Of a DNA stretch of 36,136 bases, positions 1 to 9,103 are shown one piece after another. Numbering within the stretch: the stretch's first letter is position 1; each line of letters opens with the position of its first letter. Below the pieces are notes generated by a model. That model saw only the letters and a program-made list of their open reading frames with translations. It made no database searches and was not told where the DNA came from. The DNA comes from Anaerolineales bacterium. GTDB taxonomy: Bacteria; Chloroflexota; Anaerolineae; Anaerolineales; E44-bin32. The position numbers and the translations under genes were made by a program. The stretch covers positions 1 through 36,136 of the forward strand of contig JARGGH010000027.1 in the NCBI GenBank assembly GCA_029210945.1. The letters are read 5' to 3'.

Positions 1-104
1 TGCGTTATGAATCGTGCCCAAAGTGGGGCGTCCTCCCAATTGATCCGGTAAGTCTTGTCTAATTTCGGTGGACTCATTTATGATGGCCCCCTGAATGAAG
101 AAGG

Positions 105-130
105 GCGGGCACGGGACCGACCGTGCCCGC
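105..130 (-). terminator. hairpin terminator of the catabolic/transport operon
   Basis: Positions 105-114 and 121-130 form a perfect 10-bp, GC-rich inverted repeat with a 6-base loop. On the minus strand the hairpin starts 4 bases after the stop codon of the last permease gene and is followed by a pyrimidine-rich stretch with only scattered Ts. The position strongly suggests the end of the minus-strand operon. The weak T-tract leaves room for a stabilising 3' end hairpin instead of an intrinsic terminator. Bases 1-104 show nothing else I can support. Confidence 0.6.
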
Positions 131-134
131 GTTA

Positions 135-1013
135 TCAGCCTTCCTTGACGTACGCCTGTCCGAGCGCCTCCGGTTTGGTGGCGCCCCACTTCGTGCGGAA
201 CCAGCGCGTCGACATCAACAAAAGCATCACCAGCGTGATCGTGAAGGGTACCGTACGCCAGATGTAGCGCGACATCAGGTCGGGGAGCAGCAGCTGTGGG
301 TTGAGCGAGACCTGCCAGAGCGATCCGAAGAGCAGCGATCCGCCGATCAAGATGATCGGGTTCCACATCGAGAAGAAGACCAGCGCCAGGGCGATAAATC
401 CCCAGCCCATGACGAAGTTGTAAGCCCAGACCGGGTTGTAATCCAGCGAGAAAATCGCACCGGCCAGCCCCATGAACATCCCCGCAGTTACCACGCAGAG
501 GTAGCGTGTCTTGGTCACGCTGATCCCCGACACCTCAGCGACGACCGGGTTCTCTCCCACCGAGCGGATCCGCAGCCCGAGGTTCGTCCGGGACAGCACA
601 AACCACACGATCGCCGTTAGCGCGATGCCCAGGAAGAAGAAGGGCGACAATCCGAAAACGGAAGGGATCCGGGGCAATCCCAGGGGGCCTGCGAAAGGGC
701 TGCCGATGTACGTCGTCAGCCCGAAACCGAGGATCCAGATGCCCATACCGCTCACGACCTGATCGCCGCCGAGCGTGATCGAGAAGAAGCCATGCAGCAG
801 CCCGAGCAGCCCACCGATTGCAATCGCTAGCAGGAACCCGAGCATGTAGCTGCCGGTGGTGGTTGCGGTGATGAACCCGAGTGTCGCGCCGAAGAGCATG
901 ACACCCTCAACGCCGACATTCAGGATGCCTGAACGCTGACCGATCAGTTCGCCTAGCGCGGCGATTGTAAAAATGGTCGAAGCGTCGAGACTCCTAATCA
1001 AGAATTCTTGCAT
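135..1013 (-). CDS. BMP-type ABC transporter permease (system 1, second permease)
   Basis: A 292-residue integral membrane protein of the BPD_transp_2 (RbsC/YufQ-like) family. It would form half of the inner-membrane channel of an importer for nucleosides, nucleobases or similar solutes. The family signature GQRSGILNVGVEGVML is near the N-terminus (about residues 24-39), followed by several hydrophobic helices and a second conserved block (RSVGENP...ISVTKTRY) in the middle. ATG at 1013 is preceded by AAGGAGAA, and the gene overlaps the end of the upstream permease by 20 bases, so the two are translated together. It is the last gene of the operon. Family assignment is secure; the substrate is not. 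Confidence 0.93.
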   Translation of the reverse strand: MQEFLIRSLDASTIFTIAALGELIGQRSGILNVGVEGVMLFGATLGFITATTTGSYMLGFLLAIAIGGLLGLLHGFFSITLGGDQVVSGMGIWILGFGLTTYIGSPFAGPLGLPRIPSVFGLSPFFFLGIALTAIVWFVLSRTNLGLRIRSVGENPVVAEVSGISVTKTRYLCVVTAGMFMGLAGAIFSLDYNPVWAYNFVMGWGFIALALVFFSMWNPIILIGGSLLFGSLWQVSLNPQLLLPDLMSRYIWRTVPFTITLVMLLLMSTRWFRTKWGATKPEALGQAYVKEG

Positions 1014-2127
1014 CGGGGTTCTCCTTCTGGGGATTGCTGAAAACGACGCGGTAGCGGTAGAAGAACTGGAAAGCGACCAGCGTGATCATGAGTACGCCCA
1101 TCAGCGCAAAATCCACGCCAAAACTCATGCCCAATTTCCCCTGCACGTATCGACCACCCACCGACATACCTCCAAAGAGAAAAGCGACCGGGATGGAGGC
1201 AAGTGGGTTGCCCTGTGAGATCAGCCCGCAGATGATGCCGTAGAATGCCAGGTCACCGAAGAAGGCATAGTTGCGGGCGATCTTAAAAACGCCGGGCACG
1301 GCTGCGAAGTAGTGGTAGCCGGCCAATCCGGCCAACGCGCCGCCGAGCAGAAAGACCAGCACGGGGATCGACACGTGGTTGACCCCGGCATATTCAGCAG
1401 CCGTCGGGTTGAGCCCAAACGCTCTGATCTGATAACCGAGCTTGGTCCTTTTGAGCAAAAAATAGAGCAAGAAGGCAAACCCCAGCGCCAGGAAGATGGT
1501 GAAGGGGACGTTGAAGAAGGTTGGAGGGCGCAGGGAGGCCGCCATTTCGAAGCTCTCTCCGCGTCCGCCCGGGTTCATGAAAGGTCCGCCTTCCTTAATC
1601 ATGTACGATACGAGCCAGAAGGCGATGAAGTTCAACATCATCGTGACGACGATTTCGTTCGTGTTCAGCTTGCCTTTGAAGAAGCCGGCGATCGCGCCGT
1701 AGAGGGCGCCGCTGACCATTGAAGCAGCGACCATCAGCAGGATGACGAACCCCGGCGCAATGTTGACCGGTTCGGATCCCCTGAAGCCCAGACCAAGCAA
1801 GACTCCGTAGACTGCCAGGGACCCAATGTAGAATTGGCCGGTCATGCCGATGTTCCACAAGCCGGCTTTATAGGGCAGGATGAAGGCGCATGTGCAGAGC
1901 AGTAAGAACACAAACCGGTTCAATGTGATCGGTAGACCGAAGGGGTTGTCGAACGCGTACGAGAAAATCTCCTCGTATGCTGTCAATGGGTTGATGCCCG
2001 CGAGCAGGAAGATCAAGCTGAAGAGCAGCAAGGCAACCAGGATCGCCAGGATTGAGATGGAGGCCGCTCGCCATCCTGAGAGATATACTCGTTTCTGCAG
2101 CTTTAGTGTAGGTCTCCCGATTCTCAT
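994..2127 (-). CDS. BMP-type ABC transporter permease (system 1, first permease)
   Basis: A 377-residue membrane protein, the larger of the two permeases typical of BMP-family importers (YufP/RnsB-like). The first transmembrane helix is at about residues 20-45, and the family signature YKAGLWNIGMTGQFYIGS sits around residues 85-105. The cytoplasmic coupling region (GYQIRAFGLNPTAAEYAG) is in the second half. Its start ATG overlaps the stop of the ATPase gene in an ATGA junction. The gene ends in TAG, an ordinary use of TAG as a stop in this genome, which matters for the interrupted genes near 23 kb. It pairs with the adjacent permease to form the channel. Confidence 0.93.
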   Translation of the reverse strand: MRIGRPTLKLQKRVYLSGWRAASISILAILVALLLFSLIFLLAGINPLTAYEEIFSYAFDNPFGLPITLNRFVFLLLCTCAFILPYKAGLWNIGMTGQFYIGSLAVYGVLLGLGFRGSEPVNIAPGFVILLMVAASMVSGALYGAIAGFFKGKLNTNEIVVTMMLNFIAFWLVSYMIKEGGPFMNPGGRGESFEMAASLRPPTFFNVPFTIFLALGFAFLLYFLLKRTKLGYQIRAFGLNPTAAEYAGVNHVSIPVLVFLLGGALAGLAGYHYFAAVPGVFKIARNYAFFGDLAFYGIICGLISQGNPLASIPVAFLFGGMSVGGRYVQGKLGMSFGVDFALMGVLMITLVAFQFFYRYRVVFSNPQKENPDARILD

Positions 2128-3734
2128 GTTGCAGCACCTTGTTTGTCCAGCTCGATGCCGGCCATCATCGCCCCGACGACCTCACGCGGCGTGCTGTCCG
2201 CAGGCAATTTGCCCATAAAACGGCCCTCATAGATCGGTGCAACCCAGTCGCTGAGTGACATGATCTCATCCAGATCTTCCGATATCAGCAGGACGCTGGC
2301 GCGGCCCTGCTTGGCTTCAACCAGTTTATTGCGCACGAACTCGGTCGCGCCGACATCCAGACCCTGGGTTGGCAGGTCGACGATTACGAGCCTCGGTTTG
2401 CGTGAGAGCACGCGTGCGAGGATCAACTTCTGCAGGTTCCCGCCTGAAAGCGTTCTTGCTTTGACATCGACGCCCGGTGTGGCTACGTCGTACTCTTCGA
2501 CAAGCTCCGTGGTCAGCTCGCGGATTTGTTTGAAATCGAGGATGCCGCGTTTGCTGAAAGCCTCATCGAAGTAGTAATTCATGGCAGTATTCTCGACCAG
2601 GTTGAAGTCCCCGATCGAACCCATCGCGATGCGGTCTGCCGGGATGTAGCCGACACCGGCCTGCCAGCGGTGGAGTGCGTTCGCGTAGGTGATGTCTTGC
2701 CCTTCGAGCGTGATCTTGCCGCCCTCGATTTTCCGCAGACCCGCGAGCGCCTCGACGAGTTCCCGCTGTCCGTTGCCGGAGATCCCGGCGACGCCCAATA
2801 TTTCGCCTTCGTGGATGGAGAATGAGAGCTGATCGACGGCGATAAATCCCTTATCGCTGCGCACGCTTAAATTCTCAACCTCAAGGATTGGCGCACCGCG
2901 CTCGATCTTCGTACGCTCGACCCTGAAAAGGACCTCTCGACCGACCATCTCTTTCGCAAGGCTTTTCTCTGTGGCGTCTCTGGTGTCGATGCAGCTGACG
3001 ACCTTGCCCCGTCTTAAAACCGTCACCCGGTCGCTGATCCGCAGCACGATCGGCAATTTGTGGGTGATAAACGGGACGATCGCCAGGTCGGATTCGGCCA
3101 TCGCCTGGATCGAATCGAGAAGTTTCTCGGTTTCCACCGGGGTCAGCGCCGAGGAGGGCTCGTCCATGATCAGAATTTCTGCGCCGCGGTAGAGCGCCTT
3201 CAATATTTCGACGAGCTGTTTTTCGCCCTCAGAGAGCTGCCAGACTTTCGCGCGCAGGTCCAATGAGAAGTCGTATTTCTCACAGAGTCGATTTACTTCA
3301 TCCTCGGCCCGGGAGAGGTTCAAAACCGCGCCGGCGTTCGGATGTCCGAGGATGATGTTCTCAATCACGGTGTGCGCCGGGATCAGCTTGCGGTGCTGGT
3401 GGACCATCCCGATGCCCAGCTCGATGGCGTCCAGAGGAGACTTGAAATCGACGGGCTGTCCGGCGATGAAGATCTGACCTTCATCCGGCTGGTATTGACC
3501 GAATAAAATCTTCATCAAGGTTGTTTTTCCGGCGCCGTTCTCACCCAGGACAGCGTGGATTTCTCCCGCCCGGATTGAGAAATCAATCGCGTCATTGGCC
3601 GTGACGCCGGGGAAGCGCTTAGTGATACCGCGCGCCTCAAGCAATGTCTCACCACGCTGAAGGTTGGTGAGCATCCCTTTGCGCGTCTGGTTCGCCCGGC
3701 TGCGTCCACCGTTGTTGGTCTGCTCTTGTTGCAT
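2124..3734 (-). CDS. BMP-type ABC transporter double ATPase (system 1)
   Basis: A 536-residue protein with two fused nucleotide-binding domains, as in RbsA/YufO-type sugar and nucleoside importers. Domain 1 has Walker A GENGAGKT (about residues 64-71), signature LSEGE (about 167-171) and Walker B LIMDEP (about 188-193). Domain 2 carries the degenerate Walker A typical of this family (GISGNGQREL) and an intact LSGGN signature followed by a DLPTQGLDVGA block. It energises the two downstream permeases. About 25 residues before the first domain are polar and unconserved-looking. ATG at 3734 has AGAAGG roughly 10 bases upstream. The 208-base gap before it contains a large hairpin. Confidence 0.94.
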   Translation of the reverse strand: MQQEQTNNGGRSRANQTRKGMLTNLQRGETLLEARGITKRFPGVTANDAIDFSIRAGEIHAVLGENGAGKTTLMKILFGQYQPDEGQIFIAGQPVDFKSPLDAIELGIGMVHQHRKLIPAHTVIENIILGHPNAGAVLNLSRAEDEVNRLCEKYDFSLDLRAKVWQLSEGEKQLVEILKALYRGAEILIMDEPSSALTPVETEKLLDSIQAMAESDLAIVPFITHKLPIVLRISDRVTVLRRGKVVSCIDTRDATEKSLAKEMVGREVLFRVERTKIERGAPILEVENLSVRSDKGFIAVDQLSFSIHEGEILGVAGISGNGQRELVEALAGLRKIEGGKITLEGQDITYANALHRWQAGVGYIPADRIAMGSIGDFNLVENTAMNYYFDEAFSKRGILDFKQIRELTTELVEEYDVATPGVDVKARTLSGGNLQKLILARVLSRKPRLVIVDLPTQGLDVGATEFVRNKLVEAKQGRASVLLISEDLDEIMSLSDWVAPIYEGRFMGKLPADSTPREVVGAMMAGIELDKQGAAT

Positions 3735-3841
3735 CGTGATATTTACCTTCTGATAGGCAGGAAGTGAAGCCCTGTAATAACCAGGTCACAGTTCCATATA
3801 AGGTTAGCGACTCACTTTATTATGAACTTGATCGAGGTATG

Positions 3842-3881
3842 GGGACTCCCGGGTCCGGGTTTACCCATTTCCGGGAGTCCC
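3842..3881 (-). promoter_or_regulatory. intercistronic hairpin between binding protein and ATPase genes
   Basis: Positions 3842-3852 and 3871-3881 are a perfect 11-bp inverted repeat with an 18-base loop that itself contains a small GGGT/ACCC pairing. It lies 61 bases after the binding-protein stop codon and about 107 bases before the ATPase start, with no U-tract on the minus strand. Such hairpins commonly protect the 3' end of the abundant binding-protein mRNA or attenuate transcription into the transporter genes. That role is inferred from position. Confidence 0.55.
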
Positions 3882-3942
3882 ACACACTATCGCTCCGGTA
3901 AAAAGTCTCATGCCTGGAGCGCTGCGATAGACCTCAGAAGGT

Positions 3943-5211
3943 CTACTCCAGAATCGTGACACCCTCCAGGTCAAACGCGAATTCCGAAAGCAGGAATTCA
4001 TTCGTGGGCACGACGTCGGCTTCCTTCACCACGGTGCCTGCGTCCGGGATGGGTAGGCCTTCAAGAGCCAGGCCGGTTCCATTGCTCACGAAAGCATGGG
4101 CTGTGAAGGGGTCCCATGTCCCGGCGATCATTTCCTCACGTGCCTGATCGACCATATCGACAATTTCCTGCGGGATCAGCGGCAGTGCTGACGGGCTGAT
4201 TGCGTCCACGCCAACCTTGTTGTCGTTCATGATATCGACGGTATAGACTTCAGTGCCGTCCGCCAGGGTCATGGAGGATTCCATGCCGAGGTATAGGATC
4301 GTCTCGGGATTCTCGACCCCGCCCACGAACTCTTTAATCATCTGGTCATAGAGGACTTCCCAGCGCGTGTCGAACGAGATCGCCACGGTCTCAGTATCGG
4401 ACCAGCCGTAGAAGCCGACGATATCCATATCCTTGCCGACGAACCAGATGCCCTGCTCCGTGGCTACGTCCAGCGGCGAACCCGAGTCCGTCTGCTGGGT
4501 GAGCACATCGACGTTGTACTGCGTGATGAGCGTCTCGGCGATGTCTCGCTCTTCGGTCGGGAGATACCAATCCCCGACGTATTTCACGTAGATGTCGATC
4601 TCTTTGCCGAGCAGCTCCGCACCATCCTGCACGCCGAGAATGAAGCCATTCTGCCTGCGGATGACCTGCACGGAGGGGAATGCCGAGACGATGCCGATGC
4701 TGCCGGTTTCGGTCAGCGCAGCAGCGACGAGACCCTCCAGGTAGAGAGCCTGGTATTGTCTCGGGAAGAGACGGATGAAGTTCTGCTTGGTGGTGAGATC
4801 GCTGGCGATGATCGAGCCGAAGTAGACATCCGGATATTTCTCGGCGATCTCTTGGAGCGGCAGGCCCATGAACTCGGCGTTGCCGATGACGATATCCGCG
4901 CCGTCGGAAATCATCTCCTCAGCGTATGGCACAGTCAGGTCAGGCCCAACCTCTTCGCGGAAAACATACTCAACATTCTCGTACGCTTCCTCAAGGCGCT
5001 TGCCGGCACGGTCGTGAGCGCCGGACCAGGTTGTGCCCTCGATCACGCTGAAGTGCTCGATCGCTAGCGTGATCGTTTCATCCACCTGAGCCTCTCCAGG
5101 TTCTTCGGGTTCCGGTTCTGCAGCCGGTGCGCACATCGTCGTTAGCATGCCCATTACAACCAGCAGGATCGTGATTAAAAACAACCTACTTACTGAATTT
5201 TGTCGATGCAT
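3943..5211 (-). CDS. BMP-family ABC transporter substrate-binding lipoprotein (system 1)
   Basis: A 422-residue periplasmic-type binding lipoprotein of the BMP/PnrA family. It would be anchored to the outer face of the membrane and deliver solute to the adjacent permeases. The N-terminus has a basic start, a hydrophobic stretch and a lipobox-like LTTMC ending at Cys27, then an acidic Pro/Glu-rich linker and the binding domain. The reading frame stays open upstream to 5301, but ATG at 5211 is preceded by a strong AGGAGGAG at the right distance and gives a clean signal peptide. The gene lies 58 bases after the DUF2877 gene. The domain differs clearly from the binding protein of system 2, suggesting another ligand. 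Co-transcription with a molybdenum hydroxylase hints at a heterocycle. Confidence 0.9.
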   Translation of the reverse strand: MHRQNSVSRLFLITILLVVMGMLTTMCAPAAEPEPEEPGEAQVDETITLAIEHFSVIEGTTWSGAHDRAGKRLEEAYENVEYVFREEVGPDLTVPYAEEMISDGADIVIGNAEFMGLPLQEIAEKYPDVYFGSIIASDLTTKQNFIRLFPRQYQALYLEGLVAAALTETGSIGIVSAFPSVQVIRRQNGFILGVQDGAELLGKEIDIYVKYVGDWYLPTEERDIAETLITQYNVDVLTQQTDSGSPLDVATEQGIWFVGKDMDIVGFYGWSDTETVAISFDTRWEVLYDQMIKEFVGGVENPETILYLGMESSMTLADGTEVYTVDIMNDNKVGVDAISPSALPLIPQEIVDMVDQAREEMIAGTWDPFTAHAFVSNGTGLALEGLPIPDAGTVVKEADVVPTNEFLLSEFAFDLEGVTILE

Positions 5212-5269
5212 TTCTCTGCTCCTCCTGAATTTGACGTGCCTTTGGCTGTGGTGTTGATACGACGGTGCT

Positions 5270-6241
5270 TCACGTGCGATTTTCTCGACTGTCACCTCCA
5301 TTTGGCTTACCTTGCTGGCTTAGATTGTAGGGAAATTCAAACGGCTCGTCAATTTTGTAAACCTCGATCGAATCACGGGCGAATGCGCACATTCCCGATC
5401 GGCCGACTGCAGGTGCGACGATGTTCACAAAACCGGTCAGTGTGTAGGCACCCGAGTTATGCCCGATCCTCAGGATCTCCTGCAGCGATCGTTGCCATGC
5501 CCGGTCATCACCACCGATGAGGCCCTGCAGCAGCAGATGCCACACCTGACCGAACTCGCCTTGCGCTGCCGATCGCAGATAAGCAGTGGAAAGACGTGTC
5601 GTCCGCTGGCCGGCGCCTTCGGCGGCTGCGGGCAGGAATTCGAGCGTCTTCCGGGGGGAAAAACCGGCCCAACAAGCCATCATCGCACCAGCTAGAAAAT
5701 CATCGCCGGCCGGTGTCAGCCCGGTTCCCAGTCCGGCCAGATTCAAAGCGGCCGTGAGCGACAACTCCCGATCCGCCTGGTGGAAACCGGCGACCAGCCT
5801 GGAGGCTGGTTGTGCGAGCGCCCGTACGAAATGGTCTTCCAGGTTTTCAGCTTGGCTGAAAGACCGCCCGAGCAGTTCGTGAACACCGGGGTCGGGGGTG
5901 CCGGCATGCAGCGCGGCGCGCATGTGTGGCGCAGCCTTCAGGATCCGTCCATTCAATTTCCGGATCAGCGGCCAATCAGGGCGCGGGTTCCAGGTCGCAG
6001 CCGGTTCAAACTCGATGTGGAAGCGGTTGATCTGCAGGCGATTACCAGCACTCACGGCGCGCTGTCCGGATTCCGGGATTGGATCGAAGCGTTCCAGGGG
6101 GACGACGATGTTATGCGGGCCATCCCCAATTGCGCTGGTGACGATCGAAATCAGCTCTTCCTGGTCGGTGATCAAGTTGATGACCTTCTCCGTGGCGTGT
6201 AACACGGAAATCTCGTTGGCGTTTGCGAGCCAGTCGTGCAC
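5270..6241 (-). CDS. DUF2877 (AllH-like) protein
   Basis: About 323 residues, recognised as DUF2877 by the glycine-rich block GLGTGLTPAGDDFLAGAM at about residues 170-187. DUF2877 includes E. coli YlbF/AllH, which acts with AllF (FdrA) and AllG in oxamate carbamoyltransferase at the end of allantoin degradation. No FdrA or DUF1116 partner is in this window, so the role here is open. The start is uncertain. GTG at 6241 has no ribosome-binding site. CTG at 6278-6280 overlaps the TGA stop of the upstream gene and is preceded by AAGGAG at good spacing; it would add 13 residues (MTGRLRARSLSLN, with GTG then read as Val). The link to purine or nitrogen catabolism is inferred from the family and the neighbours. 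Confidence 0.8.
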   Translation of the reverse strand: MHDWLANANEISVLHATEKVINLITDQEELISIVTSAIGDGPHNIVVPLERFDPIPESGQRAVSAGNRLQINRFHIEFEPAATWNPRPDWPLIRKLNGRILKAAPHMRAALHAGTPDPGVHELLGRSFSQAENLEDHFVRALAQPASRLVAGFHQADRELSLTAALNLAGLGTGLTPAGDDFLAGAMMACWAGFSPRKTLEFLPAAAEGAGQRTTRLSTAYLRSAAQGEFGQVWHLLLQGLIGGDDRAWQRSLQEILRIGHNSGAYTLTGFVNIVAPAVGRSGMCAFARDSIEVYKIDEPFEFPYNLSQQGKPNGGDSRENRT

Positions 6242-6276
6242 GTTGAGAGAGAGAGAACGTGCTCTCAGTCGGCCGG

Positions 6277-8631
6277 TCAGCCCGATCTCTCCTTCTGCAT
6301 TTCCAGGTAAATCTTCTCAGCACTGATCGGCAGATCGAAGATGCGCACACCTGTCGCGGCCGAAACCGCATTGGCGATCGCCGGGGCGGTCGGGATCATC
6401 GGGTGTTCGCCCACGCCGCGCGCCCCCCAGGGGCCATCATCCTGCGGGACCTCGACGATGATCGGGATGATCTCGTCGGGGATATCCACGGACGTTGCGA
6501 TGCGGTAATCGGTGAAGCTCGCGTTCTGAGGCACGCCGTTATGACGGATGAGCTGCTCAAAGAGCGCCGTGCTGGCGCCCTGAACGACGCCTCCCTGCAT
6601 CTGGGCTTCGACTTGCTCGGGGTTGATCGCTTTGCCGACATCGAAAGCGCTGGCGATGCGGTGGATTTTGACCTTGCCGGTGCGGGTGTCGACCTCAAGG
6701 TCGACCGCCTGGCAGCCGGTCGTGTAGTGAACCACGGCGCGCGTGCCTTGCCCGGTCTCGTTATCAAGCGAGGTGACGTAGCCGGGCATGAAGCTGCCCT
6801 GGCCGAGGATCGGGCCACCGCGCCAACCCTGATCGTCGGGCAGCGGCAGCCCGTACACAACCAGATTTTGCAGCGGCAGGACCTCCTCGGAACGGTATGA
6901 GATCACCTGGCCATCCCGGAGATCGAGGTGTTCGATATCTTCGTTCCAGTGTTCTGCAGCCAGTTCGAGGATCTGCCGGCGGGCGTCCTGGGCGGCTGCG
7001 ACGACGGCATTGCCCATCGACCATGTCAGCCGGCTGGCGACGGTTTGCCATTCATAGGGGCTGTATTTCGTGTCGACCGGCGTGCTGATCTGCACCCAAT
7101 CGACAGGGATGCCGAGCACCCCTGCGACCATCTGCGCCATGACCGTAAACGTGCCCTGGCCGATCTCCTGACCGCCGACCGCCACGGTGACGGTGGCATC
7201 CTCGTTCATGCGGACCGTCGCCGACGAACCGGCGTTCGGCGGCATGGCGGGCGCTTTCCAGCTCACGGCGATGCCTTTACTGCGGCGGGCATACGGCGAG
7301 CTCGGTGGCTCATCGACGCCCCAGTTGATCGCCCTGGCCGCCTTTTCGATGCACTCCGACAGCCCGATCGGGTGCATGACCATGCCGGTCACGTTCTGCT
7401 CGCCGCCGTGGAGCACATTTTTCAAACGGAACTCGACCTTGTCCATCTCGAGTTCCTCAGCGACGATGTCCATGATCTGCTCGATGCCCCAGTGGATCTC
7501 GGGCATGCCAAAGCCGCGCATCGGACCTCCGACCGGGTGGTTCGTGTAGACACAGTAAGAATCGGCCTCGACATTGGGGATGCGGTAAGGGCCCGTTGAG
7601 GAGTACCCGGCTGCGCGCGCGATGTTGACGCCGTATTCGGTGTAGGCGCCGGCGTCCCAATAGTATTCGGTCTTCATCGCCAGAATTTCGCCCTGGGCGT
7701 TAGCCCCGACCCTGGTCTTCGCGACCAGACCCTGGCGCACGAACGCACAGAAGAACTCCTCCTCGCGGGTGAGGCGCACTTTGACGGGATGCCCCGGGAC
7801 GCTCATCGCCATCACGACGGCGGTCCCCTCCGCGGAGAGCCCGGCCTTGGAGCCGAACCCGCCGCCAACATAAGGCGCGATCACGCGGATATCGCTCTGG
7901 GATAGCTCCAGCGCCTGGGCGATCAGGTTGCGCTGCGCGAACGGCGATTGGCTGCTGCTCCAGAGCGTGTAGCGCCCGGATCGATCCAGTTCGGCTACCG
8001 CGACGTGCGGTTCGATCGGCACATGCTGGATAATCGGCACGCGAAACTCGCGCTCGACGATGACTTCACATTCGTCCCAGGCGGAAGCGACGTTACCTTT
8101 GCGGACTTTGAAGTGATTGGCGATGTTGGTGCCCGGTTTGGGATCGATGAAATCCGCGACCTCATAATCAGCTAGATTCTCGTGCAGGAGCGGTGCGCCG
8201 GGGTCAAGCGCTCGAACAGGGTCGACAACCGGATCAAGGACCTCATACTCAACCTCGACAAGCCGGCAGGCCTGCTCGGCGATCGTCTCGCTAATGGCGA
8301 CCACCCCGACCACCGGGTCGCCGACAAAGCGCACCTTATCCCTGCAGAAGATGTAGCGATCACGCAAGTAGAGCCCGAAGCGGGCGTCGCAGTTATCGCC
8401 GGTGACGACGGCGCGCACACCGGGCAGGGCCGCCGCTTTGCTCACGTCCAGAGAGAGGATGCGAGCGTGAGGGTGGGGGCTGCGAACGACGCGGCCGTAG
8501 AGCAGGTTCGGACCGAACTGCAGGTCGTCGGCAAATGGAGCCGCGCCGGTAGCCTTTTCAAAGGCGTCAATACGCTTGACGCTCTCGCCAACGGGGGAGG
8601 GGGCAGAGACGGTTCGTTCGACCTCGGTCAT
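6277..8631 (-). CDS. xanthine dehydrogenase-family molybdopterin-binding large subunit
   Basis: A 784-residue catalytic subunit of a molybdenum hydroxylase, which would insert water-derived oxygen at a carbon next to nitrogen or into an aldehyde. Visible motifs are GGGFGSK for cofactor binding, GPMRGFG, the Q-loop GQEIGQGTF and the GARGVGEHP block carrying the catalytic Glu (Glu742). The AYRCSFR loop of form I CO dehydrogenase is absent, so it is not a CO dehydrogenase. The frame is open to 8661, but ATG at 8631, with AAGGAGGG 8 bases upstream, fits the family start. It begins one base past the 2Fe-2S subunit stop. The three subunits are encoded separately, and no XdhC-type maturation factor is nearby. 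Substrate unknown; a purine or other N-heterocycle is plausible. Confidence 0.93.
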   Translation of the reverse strand: MTEVERTVSAPSPVGESVKRIDAFEKATGAAPFADDLQFGPNLLYGRVVRSPHPHARILSLDVSKAAALPGVRAVVTGDNCDARFGLYLRDRYIFCRDKVRFVGDPVVGVVAISETIAEQACRLVEVEYEVLDPVVDPVRALDPGAPLLHENLADYEVADFIDPKPGTNIANHFKVRKGNVASAWDECEVIVEREFRVPIIQHVPIEPHVAVAELDRSGRYTLWSSSQSPFAQRNLIAQALELSQSDIRVIAPYVGGGFGSKAGLSAEGTAVVMAMSVPGHPVKVRLTREEEFFCAFVRQGLVAKTRVGANAQGEILAMKTEYYWDAGAYTEYGVNIARAAGYSSTGPYRIPNVEADSYCVYTNHPVGGPMRGFGMPEIHWGIEQIMDIVAEELEMDKVEFRLKNVLHGGEQNVTGMVMHPIGLSECIEKAARAINWGVDEPPSSPYARRSKGIAVSWKAPAMPPNAGSSATVRMNEDATVTVAVGGQEIGQGTFTVMAQMVAGVLGIPVDWVQISTPVDTKYSPYEWQTVASRLTWSMGNAVVAAAQDARRQILELAAEHWNEDIEHLDLRDGQVISYRSEEVLPLQNLVVYGLPLPDDQGWRGGPILGQGSFMPGYVTSLDNETGQGTRAVVHYTTGCQAVDLEVDTRTGKVKIHRIASAFDVGKAINPEQVEAQMQGGVVQGASTALFEQLIRHNGVPQNASFTDYRIATSVDIPDEIIPIIVEVPQDDGPWGARGVGEHPMIPTAPAIANAVSAATGVRIFDLPISAEKIYLEMQKERSG

Positions 8632-8632
8632 T

Positions 8633-9103
8633 TCAATTGCCCTCCTTGGCGGCGGCTTCAACAGCGTCGATCATGCGCACATAACCGGTGCAGCGGCACA
8701 GGTTGCCGCGCAGCGCGTCCTTGATTTCATCCCGGTCGGGGTGCGGGTTGCGCGTCAGAAGCGCCTTCGCCGATATCAGGACTCCCGGCGTGCAGAACCC
8801 ACATTGGATCCCGTTGTGGTCGATGAATGTCTGCTGAAGCGGGTCGAGCTGGTCATCCATGGACAGCCCTTCGACGGTGATCACTTTGCCACCGTCGATT
8901 TCAGCCGCCAGAACCAGGCAGGCGTTGACCGGTTCGCCATTCAGCAGCACGGTGCAGGCACCGCACTCGCCGGTGTCGCAACCGCTTTTGACGCCCATCA
9001 CCCCGAGTTGCTCGCGCAAGAAGCGCAGCAGGGTCAGGTTGGAGCGGACATCACGGATCTCATGAGTGCCATTGAGCGTGAAGGAGATCGTGTGGTGTTT
9101 CAT
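8633..9103 (-). CDS. xanthine dehydrogenase-family 2Fe-2S subunit
   Basis: A 156-residue electron-transfer subunit of the molybdenum hydroxylase with the usual two clusters. The plant-type ferredoxin site is Cys42, Cys47, Cys50 and Cys62 (GCDTGECGAC). The helical C-terminal site is Cys101/Cys104 (CGFC) and Cys136/Cys138 (CRC). Length and spacing match CoxS/HcrC-type subunits. ATG at 9103 lies directly beside the stop codon of the FAD subunit gene, and its own stop is one base before the large subunit start. Electrons should pass from the molybdenum site through this protein to the FAD subunit. Confidence 0.95.
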   Translation of the reverse strand: MKHHTISFTLNGTHEIRDVRSNLTLLRFLREQLGVMGVKSGCDTGECGACTVLLNGEPVNACLVLAAEIDGGKVITVEGLSMDDQLDPLQQTFIDHNGIQCGFCTPGVLISAKALLTRNPHPDRDEIKDALRGNLCRCTGYVRMIDAVEAAAKEGN

